A DNA stretch of 16,579 bases from Perkinsus olseni (Eukaryota > Perkinsozoa > Perkinsida > Perkinsidae): the NCBI GenBank assembly GCA_013115135.1, contig JABANP010000807.1, positions 1-16,579 on the forward strand. Direction: 5' to 3'. A program made the translations under genes and the position numbers. Below are positions 1 through 6,796 of this stretch, in pieces; position 1 is the stretch's first letter; every line of letters begins with the position of its first letter. The notes beneath the pieces are model-generated. The model saw only the letters and a program-made list of their open reading frames with translations, did not search any database and was not told the DNA's origin.

Positions 1-1035
1 GTCGAATTGAAGCAGGGAATCTTAGGTTGACCCTTGCAGAAAACAAAATTATCAACAATCGAAGCGATGAACCTAGCGCAGTGCAGTCCGGGATAACAAG
101 ATCAAAATTTTCCTATCCTTAAACTCGACTGTCTGTGATATCCTAGCGAAAGATATTCTTTCTTTGCCGAGCATGAGGGACACCAAGTAATCTTGATAGA
201 CAAACTTGACCGATGCTCTCACGCAAATCGAAAGACTCTCACCCCCTTAGAAAACGTATTTGGATCTTTCCCAAAAATAATACCAAACTATAGGAGATCC
301 AATCACAACCCAAATGATTCGTGAGTCAAATCCAACCCACTCCGCCTGGAGGATCAGTTAACTCAACCAGAAAAGATTATAGTGCTTCTCGAGTTCTCAC
401 CTCACTACTAACATCCAAACGTCATTGAACTGGCGAGGCAGGCAGTGAGGATATGAATTCTAAGACGACATGATCGATTGTGTACAACACTACCGCACAC
501 AGGAAAATCCACCCAAAATTGGTTTTCCATCCCCTGCACTCCCCGCCCGTTCTGAGGCTCATTCCTCTGGTCCCCTCTTGCCCCGCTGAGTTTCCTGCGA
601 AACGTTGGATTCCAGATGGCAGAAATCAGGTGCTGTTTTCAACCGACGGGCCGCTAGAGGCACGGAGGAGCGCACGCACATAGAACGCATTTCCATATAT
701 CTTTAATACTCAGTCCCGCTGCGTACGAGAGACACATTCTGCATTTTCCGTAAATCACGCGACGTGAATTTTTCACGGACCGTAAAAGATCTTGAAAAAA
801 TTTTACTAGGGCAAAGAAAGATTTCACTTCGGCTAGACTCCCATCGGCCCTCCCGAAGATCATCCCGCAGCTCCGGCAAGAAATTACCTGATCCCAAAAC
901 TGCATCGACAATTAGCTCAAACCCCTGCGCACGTATTTGGCATGACCGTAAACTCAACAACACCGCTGAAAGGACGATAATCAAACGAATGAATGAGAAT
1001 TAACTTTACATGAAAATCAAACTCGCCCCATCTTT
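1..1035. other. No supported gene; two weak minus-strand open frames
   Basis: No spliced gene could be built here. Two overlapping minus-strand frames are open. One runs 984 to 703 from a TTG codon (93 codons) and begins with a hydrophobic stretch, IIVLSAVLLSL. The other contains a true ATG within 867-654 and ends in a Cys-rich tail, with CRMC and CVLCAC visible. They lie downstream of the stop codon of the 1036-2925 gene on the same strand, so part may be its 3' untranslated region. Neither frame resembles a family I know. The first 650 bases hold no convincing coding signal, RNA gene or repeat. Confidence 0.3.
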
Positions 1036-2925
1036 TCAAGTTCGTTTTTCCGGAAGGGGATCGAAATCAAACTCATCCACTGAAGCGCCCCAGGCGGACA
1101 CGGTCTGCTGTTCGGCGATATCTTCTTTAGTGTCATCCAGAAGGGACTGCACTGTCTCGTGGGCAACTTTGGGGTCGACTCTGGACCTATACAGAAAAAA
1201 AGATACCATTAAAAACTATCCCAGTGAGATCAAAAGAGATTTGTAGTACATTGCTAAGAAAAAGAGTAACAGAAAAAATTGGAAAAAAACGAAAAAATAT
1301 ATTATTTCCGCGAACACCAATTAGAGCTCCTCCAACACACATCATAAGACATCCAGGCTGTCCGCTAAACAATTTTACATACCACATTTCCCACAACTCT
1401 CAAATTCATAAACATACATTGTTCACGCCCTACACGAAGGCGAATTTATCCGATTCTAGTACCGGTTGAGTCGGACTGTGTGTAAGTGTAACGCGATTAT
1501 AGTATCGTGATCTTGCTGTCTTGCGATGTCTCTATATTGCGTCGTATGATCCACTGTCAGCTATGTTGTCTCTCTAGCGCTAGATATTATTGATATCACT
1601 ACTTTTAATCGTAAGCTTTTGAGACTGAATAACATCCACTTCAAACAGCTCGGTCATCTATGTCAAACTCAAACCAGAGCAGTGTTCTCAATGGGCAGAC
1701 TACTAACACTATGAACCCAATTTTAGTCGGCTGCACGTCGGCGACTATCTGGCGCGCTACCCTCTCGCCGACCCAATGACATCTATCTAACACTACTTTG
1801 TCTACATCAACAGCTACGTGCTACGGTGAGACTCCCCCTCAGTACATGCTACAGTAGTGACACGAGAATGAGGCAGTGTGATTGGAACTAACTAGAATGA
1901 TGCGAAGACAGGCAGGAAAAAAATGAAAATTTGCGATAAAAATCTGTGACACCCACAAAATGTGAATCGAAAAAACGGTCCCGGAAAAGACTTTCTCGGT
2001 TCTCTTTACCGGTCATGGTCCGCGGATCTGAGCGTTATGGGTTCTTCATAGTCCACCTCGATGCCATCAAAAAGGTCTTCTTCTGGAGCCTTCGCTTTCT
2101 CACGGCACGCTAGCGGCAAAATCTCCTCCTCCCTGGAAACAAGAACGCGCTCGAAAAGAATTTCCATTCATTTCCGCAGTCCTAGATGGTCGAATCGTTG
2201 TCATCCAAGCCTTAAACAAACCAATAGCCAAAATACATTGTTATAATATGTTATTGTTGTTATTGCTAAGTTGTTATTAATATATGTTGTCCCCAGAATA
2301 TATTTACATACCACATTTCCCCCGATAACGCCCGAGCCACAATGACCCTATCAACTACGTAAAATCGCGAGTACAACAATTACAGAGCCTCTCGAAAAAT
2401 CGTCAATATTTTACTCAACCGATTCGCCCTGCGACCAACAGCAAGAACTCACTCTTCCCGTGGACTCCCTCTCAACGCTGGCTTTCCCACCTTCGACGCG
2501 CTCGAGCCTAAGATACCAATTGGTATTTCCGCACAAACCATCTTATTTTTCTAAGATGCACCTGATTCGTGAATACCAACGATGTCTGAATTCCCGAAAT
2601 GCCAATTTTTGAAGCGACTACTATCGCCGTAAATTAGAAGATTATCAAACACAACCGAAGCCATTAGAATCTGTAAACTCCAGTGGGGCCGAACAAACCC
2701 GCTGACAGTGTTAAAGCAATCACCTCCATCCATCCGACTTTCACCATGCGCATCATCTCCCTCCCCCCATCCACCATCCCTGACGACGTTTCGGTCGCGG
2801 TTAGGAGTTACTGCATCTAAACGAGAATACAGCAATCTCCGCACCGACGACGTAATAATGATTTCATGATACTCTTTATCGGTAATAATTTGCCTCCAAG
2901 GATAAATTTTGTCCCAAGCTGAGGG
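1036..2925 (-). CDS. Spliced gene for an unrecognised acidic protein; 5' end not located
   Basis: Four minus-strand exons join in phase: 2562-2925, 2453-2507, 2010-2132 and 1036-1186 (stop at 1036-1038). The introns are 2508-2561 (54 nt), 2133-2452 (320 nt) and 1187-2009 (823 nt). Donors read CAG|GTGCAT, AGA|GTGAGT and CCG|GTAAAG. The acceptors are typical; the last follows a T-rich tract ending CTGTATAG. The joined exons give about 230 residues. The N-terminal part is tryptophan- and tyrosine-containing (WDKIYPWRQIITDKEY). The middle is acidic with a run of five glutamates. The C-terminus reads SLLDDTKEDIAEQQ then DEFDFDPLPEKRT. The first exon is missing; a possible ATG lies at 3019-3021 but no strong donor follows it. 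I do not recognise the family. The unbroken phase across three introns is the main evidence that it is real. The transposon at 3153 lies directly upstream. Confidence 0.72.
1187..2009 (-). other. 823-nt intron of the acidic-protein gene
   Basis: This is the last intron of the 1036-2925 gene, much longer than its neighbours. It contains one copy of the shared 19-bp motif at 1374-1392. No coding exon or intact transposon was found in it. The 3' end on the sense strand is very T-rich, consistent with a polypyrimidine tract. Confidence 0.6.
1374..1392 (-). repeat. 19-bp dispersed motif, copy A
   Basis: On the minus strand this reads GGGAAATGTGGTATGTAAA. The same 19 bases recur at 2303-2321 on the same strand, and 15 of them recur on the plus strand at 10648-10662. 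Similarity between copies A and B continues loosely for roughly another 18 bases (about 12 of 19 aligned positions match). The motif contains a donor-like GTATGTAAA. It lies in an intron, in the sense orientation of its host gene. Confidence 0.75.
2303..2321 (-). repeat. 19-bp dispersed motif, copy B
   Basis: Identical over 19 bases to copy A (1374-1392), also in an intron (2133-2452) of the same minus-strand gene and also in sense orientation. A neighbouring AT-rich, TTATTG-rich stretch at about 2232-2290 is low complexity. Confidence 0.75.
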
Positions 2926-3148
2926 CTGCAAAACATACCAGCGACTTCGATTTGAACACTTTTCACTGTCTGAGGTTCACATTTCAACGGTGAGCTTGCG
3001 GTATTCTACATATTGTTTCATCCGGGCGCGCGCTAAAAATCTGATCGATTTTCACTTTAATTTTTCCCTGTTTTCCCGTGAAAATTCCTCAGCGAAAAGT
3101 TAATCACTTTTCGGATTCCCATTTCTCTTTAATTACAAAAGGTGTTGT

Positions 3149-3152
3149 TACA
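3149..3152. repeat. Target-site duplication TACA, left copy
   Basis: TACA immediately precedes the left terminal inverted repeat and is repeated at 4307-4310 after the right one. This is the expected 4-bp duplication for a cut-and-paste transposon and fixes the element as 3153-4306. Confidence 0.8.
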
Positions 3153-3272
3153 CACAGGTGTCTGAAGGGAGTGATTTTTTGGGATTAAATGCCCGACGTA
3201 TTTGTTCATGTCATTCGATAGATCGCACCGCGTGGAGTAATAATATATAGAGATCTATGTTGTAACCCACAG
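3153..3272 (+). repeat. Left terminal inverted repeat
   Basis: Pairs with 4187-4306. Positions 3153-3197 match the right end base for base. From 3198 the arms diverge, but related blocks persist, including ATTCGATA, GTGGAGT/GGGGAGT and the inner end GTTGTAACCCACAG, with the arms kept the same length. A T6 tract lies at 3175-3180. Confidence 0.92.
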
Positions 3273-3487
3273 CAGAACCGAATTATTGCACCACCCCACT
3301 TTTATGGCTGTAGCGCGCGTCGCGCGCTGAAGCACCCTCCCACACCTCACTTCTATAGGACTAGTACTTCATGTAAGTGAAGGAAACAGAGCCTCTGTGA
3401 CAGAGGACAAGCAGTGCATAAGCACCACCCTGCAAACGTATTAATCTCGAGTCATATTAGTCTTTTACCCAGCCCGATAGCGTCTAC

Positions 3488-4141
3488 ATGCCTGCGTCTA
3501 CGTGGCTCCAAATCCCGAGAGAGGTTTCGGACTTAACCGACTCATTCCATAACGACAGGCTCTACCGTGTCTGTCGCTTCTGTGCTTATCGAGTGACCCT
3601 ACGCAAAGGCCAATTGAGAGCGCCTCCGCCAAGCGAGGCCATGTGTACCCTGGCTACCCGGTTCTACAAGATCGACTTCAAGGATGAGCTCACTAATACT
3701 CGTCTACCGAAGGTCTTATGCGACGGTTGTAAGAGGCGTCTGTGCCGTTTACGTGACAACGAGCATGAGCAGGCCGAGTGGGAGGAGCACAAAAGGTTTT
3801 ACGTGAGCGGAACCTTCTGGCACTACGAGCCGGTTAAAACTAGGGGCACTGTCATATGCTCGGCCGAGAATCGCTGCAAGGTGTGTTGTATTTACGCAGA
3901 GAAAAAGTCCAACACTCTACAGAAGAAGCATTCCGCTGCACCACAGAAAGGCCGGCCTCTACAACAGTCACCTCCTCGGCCCATGTGCTCTAAATGCGGG
4001 CAGTATATGGACAGCGAACACGACCTCAGTACATGCGATGGTGTGAAGAAACGACCAAGAAGCTCAGGTGTTGCAGGCCGGAATTTCTCCGAGCGGGTTG
4101 ACACTAGGGGTTACACCGGGGCTGGGCATATGAGGCCATAG
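3488..4141 (+). CDS. RAG1 N-terminal-like zinc-binding protein of the transposon
   Basis: Single uninterrupted 217-codon frame from ATG, wholly inside the element. Cysteines occur in the order C29-x2-C32, C53, C78-x2-C81, C124, C130-x2-C133-C134, and a final C167-x2-C170-x7-H178-x4-C183 that looks like a CCHC zinc site. Between the first and second CxxC pairs is RFYKIDFKDEL, and before the third is FWH. That order (CxxC, F-x-I-D motif, CxxC, Trp-His, CxxC) matches the conserved cysteine-rich N-terminal region of vertebrate RAG1 as I know it, which binds zinc and importin but is not the catalytic core. The tail after 185 is short and basic (KKRPR), a possible nuclear signal. There is no RNase-H-like DDE core and no ring finger. 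The role is inferred to be accessory: DNA-end or transposase binding. The RAG1 relation rests on motif order, not a search. Confidence 0.8.
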   Translation: MPASTWLQIPREVSDLTDSFHNDRLYRVCRFCAYRVTLRKGQLRAPPPSEAMCTLATRFYKIDFKDELTNTRLPKVLCDGCKRRLCRLRDNEHEQAEWEEHKRFYVSGTFWHYEPVKTRGTVICSAENRCKVCCIYAEKKSNTLQKKHSAAPQKGRPLQQSPPRPMCSKCGQYMDSEHDLSTCDGVKKRPRSSGVAGRNFSERVDTRGYTGAGHMRP

Positions 4142-4186
4142 CACGAAAAATGGGTTGAACCCCAGATATGAAATAAGTCGCTAACC

Positions 4187-4306
4187 CTGTGGGTTACAAC
4201 GTAGATAGCTCTATATTATCACTCCCCACGGTGAGCTGTATCGAATAGTATCAATTTATTGGTCGGGCATTTAATCCCAAAAAATCACTCCCTTCAGACA
4301 CCTGTG
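4187..4306 (-). repeat. Right terminal inverted repeat
   Basis: Reverse complement of 3153-3272. The outer 45 bp (4262-4306) are identical to the left end; the inner part is diverged. It begins 45 bp after the stop codon of the transposon ORF. Confidence 0.92.
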
Positions 4307-4310
4307 TACA
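4307..4310. repeat. Target-site duplication TACA, right copy
   Basis: Matches 3149-3152 and closes the insertion. Confidence 0.8.
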
Positions 4311-4605
4311 GTCTCGTTTGTGTTTGCATGTGTCTCGCGTATGAAAATCGCCATAACCATAATTTGATGAAATGTGTAGAATGCTGGCCGTGGGAGACAG
4401 GATCGGGCGTGCGCTACTCTGGATGTCTGTGTAAAAGATATCTAGCCGTTTCGTGTCTCATCTGTCTCCTCGGTTACTAAGATTTTGAGAGAAGTCTCGT
4501 GACTAGTTCAGTTGCATTTGCCCTCCGGAAGCGCTGTCTTCCATTGATCTCTGCAACTTCCCGTCAATCAAGCTATCTACATCAAGAACTCTACTTGCGT
4601 TCTAG

Positions 4606-5158
4606 TCCATTCCCAACTACACCAACCCCACCCTTCAAGAGAGCATACTACACAGAAAATGTGGTACGTATCTCTGCTCGACCCGCCGTCACTACCACTC
4701 CTCAGCTCAAGCCCTTCCTCCTCCTGATCCTCAGGTAATGGCGGCTTCCTTCCCTGGAGGAAGTCCAAACAGCGCCAGAACGCTCTGGGATCCGTCCATG
4801 ACGAGAACTCCCATCGAACCGAGGACGATGACGACATTCTCCGAGTGGAAACGAAATTGAACACGTCTGATGCGGCGGATTGTACCGTATGTTCCACGCG
4901 AACGAAACCAACATGAACAAAAGACCGCTCATTCTTCTTGTAAGTACGCGTAGTGTTACGTCAGTGAAATACGGGGACAAAGGGAGTGCGCACGCTACAC
5001 AATGCACGCACACGCTCTACGCGCAGCACATAAGATACTTACGTGCAGATGCCGAACGCACGGATAGGATTCGCTGCTTCAACAAGAACAATAATAGCAG
5101 GCTACGCATAGTGGTCGCTGTGGCTCTCACTAGAGCTGCGGTATATCTATTGGTGTGA
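4606..5158 (+). CDS. Candidate spliced gene, C-terminal exons, unknown protein
   Basis: Three plus-strand exons can be joined in phase: 4606-4663, 4735-4886 and 5027-5158 (TGA at 5156-5158). The first intron (71 nt) has donor GTG|GTACGT and a strong pyrimidine-rich acceptor ending CTGATCCTCAG. The second donor is ACC|GTATGT. The peptide is hydrophilic in the middle exon (WRKSKQRQNALGS, then TEDDDDILRVETKLN) and ends in a hydrophobic stretch, LRIVVAVALTRAAVYLLV, that could be a membrane segment. Upstream exons were not found. Other frames and the minus strand are also open here, so the choice of frame is uncertain. No family recognised. Confidence 0.35.
4702..5109 (-). CDS. Competing minus-strand candidate with signal-like first exon
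   Basis: Exon 5043-5109 starts at a true ATG and encodes a hydrophobic start, MRSLLLLFLLKQR. It ends at a consensus donor, GTAAGTAT. A 48-nt intron (4995-5042) joins in phase to an open frame that stops at 4702. The product would be basic, with RIRRRK near its end, and resembles nothing I know. It overlaps the plus-strand candidate at 4606-5158; at most one is likely real. The intron size matches proven introns in this window, which is why it is listed. Confidence 0.22.
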
Positions 5159-5408
5159 AAGATGAACTCCATTCCAAGGAAACAGACACGCCCGAAAAAG
5201 TAGATCATACGAGTAGCAATTAAAAAGCTCATCAACCATGTCGAGCTGTCGAGCGAGTAAACAGCCGCCGCAAGCAGTACACGTCTGTGGGTGGTATGCT
5301 TCCTTACTATTGCGTTGCACAAGAGAGAGGCTCAGGGCCGCTAAGAGAATGTTTTCCTCGATAATAGGATATTAGTTATTAGTGACTGCGGGGAGCTCGT
5401 GCAGTAGT

Positions 5409-5931
5409 ATGCCGGGTGAGGACGCACACCGGAGGACTCACGGACGAGCACACAAAAGGAAGTGCTGCCAGCTGTCAAGAGGCTCCCTCGTGAGCTACGA
5501 TTTAGAAGATTCACCACCGACCAGAAAACAGGATGAGAATGATATTATAGTACGAGGGGTTCACCAAACAAATTCTGAAAGTAAGAGAATTTTACGTGTA
5601 AAAATCAATTCCAGAATCGATGACCGCGCGCCACGAAATTATCAGATGCAGCGACCAACGATCTCACAAAAGAGATACACATTTTCGACCGCTCCCAAAT
5701 TCCGTCATGAAACCTTCTCGAATCGATCGACGTCGTTCTACTTCTACTCCCCAACCTCATACTCAAGTGAATAAGGCTGCCCCTAAAAACGACACGGAAT
5801 TCGCATCCTCCGCGAGAAAAACCTTTTTCCGTTGTTCTGTATGGCAACCGTCCCTAGAATGCACTCGAACCAGCCGGGCAGCCACTTATCGAGAATCCGA
5901 GAAACAAGATCAAGTACCTCAGCCCGATTGA
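5409..5931 (+). CDS. Candidate two-exon gene with a 34-nt intron
   Basis: An ATG frame at 5409-5580 and an open frame at 5615-5931 become continuous if 5581-5614 is removed. Those 34 bases start GTAAGAG and end ATTCCAG, and the removal restores phase exactly. The product would be hydrophilic and basic, with no domain I recognise. A 34-nt intron is shorter than any better-supported one here (41-55 nt). The unspliced frame also stays open to 5774, so the splice may be coincidental. A second plus-strand frame through about 5420-5540 (containing KEVLPAVKRLPREL) also looks protein-like and competes. Confidence 0.22.
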
Positions 5932-5980
5932 TTTGACACTCAACTAAAAGCCCAAGTAATTCCCAAAGATACTTCCTCAT
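5783..5980 (-). CDS. Candidate minus-strand exon, helical unknown protein
   Basis: This frame begins at a true ATG (5978-5980) and reads as amphipathic helices rich in Leu and Trp, for example MRKYLWELLGLLVEC and VLDLVSRILDKWL. The frame is open upstream to an AG acceptor near 6014, so it may be an internal exon. It overlaps the plus-strand candidate at 5615-5931; one of the two is probably spurious. No family recognised. Confidence 0.3.
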   Translation of the reverse strand: MRKYLWELLGLLVECQINRAEVLDLVSRILDKWLPGWFECILGTVAIQNNGKRFFSRRMRIPCRF

Positions 5981-6280
5981 TATTGGAACAGAATAGCCTC
6001 GGCGGTGTTGGACTGCGATAGTGATTTACTGGACAATCTTTCTTGCTTATGAAACGGTTTTTGAACAGGTAGCAGTAGCGGTAAGACAGAAAACCCTACT
6101 CGGCAGTTTCGACCTCCGCAATTACTTCGATGGGCAGGGAAGACCCTCTGAAAGGAAACACACGGGTACGGTGCTCCAAATTAACTAGGAATATAGTCGA
6201 AAAATTTAATTTCGCGGCAACCACTGAGAGTTTGAACCTGCCTTATTGACACACTATTCGTTACGACCATATGAACCGTT

Positions 6281-6529
6281 TCACTGGTGTAACTGTGACT
6301 CTATTCGTTCTCGCCGGTACGTGTAAAATTTAATTGCTACTAAGCACGCGTCAAAGTGAGGATGTGAAACAGTAGTGTAGCCTAGCAGCGAGCCCAAGGC
6401 GCCGTGAAGCCCGGAGGCGCCCAAATAAGACGATACGTCGGAGTGCGAGTCCCTACATTCCCGATCTACTCCAGCACATGGTTTTCTAAAGGATTCTTCC
6501 TCTTCCGAAATTCTCCAATTTTCCGTCAT
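6281..6529 (-). CDS. Candidate first exon, minus strand, preceded by a TATA-like box
   Basis: A true ATG at 6527-6529 opens a frame starting MTENWRISEEEESF. On the minus strand a TTTTATAAAATA box lies about 45 bases upstream (near 6570-6580), the right distance for a short leader. Downstream on this strand, near 6150, is a strong acceptor (TTTCCTTTCAG). Beyond it, two frames are plausible and could link to the exon at 5783-5980, but no single phase-consistent chain emerged. The end at 6281 is only the stop codon of the open frame. Confidence 0.25.
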   Translation of the reverse strand: MTENWRISEEEESFRKPCAGVDRECRDSHSDVSSYLGASGLHGALGSLLGYTTVSHPHFDACLVAIKFYTYRRERIESQLHQ

Positions 6530-6796
6530 ACAATCACAGAAACCATCATAGATTCCGTTCGTATTTTATAAAATTCTCGAATACGGACAGGATCCTCAAA
6601 GATACATCAGCGCACGCCGAATGATTTAGCTTCAATCCTGCACACCGTGCCGACCAAAGACCGTAGCAGACCTACTGGACCAGTAGCGAACTATGGAAGA
6701 AAAAACTGTTTTAATTTTCCAAATTTCAGCAAGCACCGAATTCAAGTCCAATTGCAACCACCAGTCGAAACGACGCTCTTGAGCATCTCCAATTCA

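Larger units (their letters stand above)
3153..4306 (+). mobile_element. 1154-bp DNA transposon with long TIRs and a RAG1 N-terminal-like ORF
   Basis: The element starts CACAGGTG and ends CACCTGTG, flanked by TACA duplications. Its terminal inverted repeats pair over 120 bp (3153-3272 with 4187-4306). The outer 45 bp are identical and the inner 75 bp are clearly related but diverged. It holds one open frame, 3488-4141, and no room for a transposase, so it must be mobilised in trans. A 4-bp duplication and a CAC terminus fit the Chapaev branch of CACTA-Mirage-Chapaev elements. The terminal CACAGGTG also resembles the CACAGTG heptamer of Transib ends and RAG recombination signals, although Transib makes 5-bp duplications. 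The cargo resembles transposon-borne RAG1 N-terminal proteins such as N-RAG-TP of Aplysia (recalled, not checked). Identical ends, intact duplication and intact ORF suggest recent insertion. Confidence 0.9.

Noticed and set aside
2702..2811. Additional intron inside exon 2562-2925
   Set aside because: GTAACT and CTGTCAG sites exist, but removing 110 bases breaks phase with the next exon, while the unspliced exon keeps it.
3892..4104. 70-codon minus-strand frame in the transposon
   Set aside because: Shadow of the RAG1-like ORF on the other strand.
3153..4306. Assignment of the element to Transib
   Set aside because: The heptamer-like end is suggestive, but the duplication is 4 bp rather than 5 and there is no Transib/RAG1 core-like transposase.
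5420..5540. Cytochrome bc1 subunit 7-like peptide (RLPREL region)
   Set aside because: Only a few residues resemble that family, and no joining exons were found.
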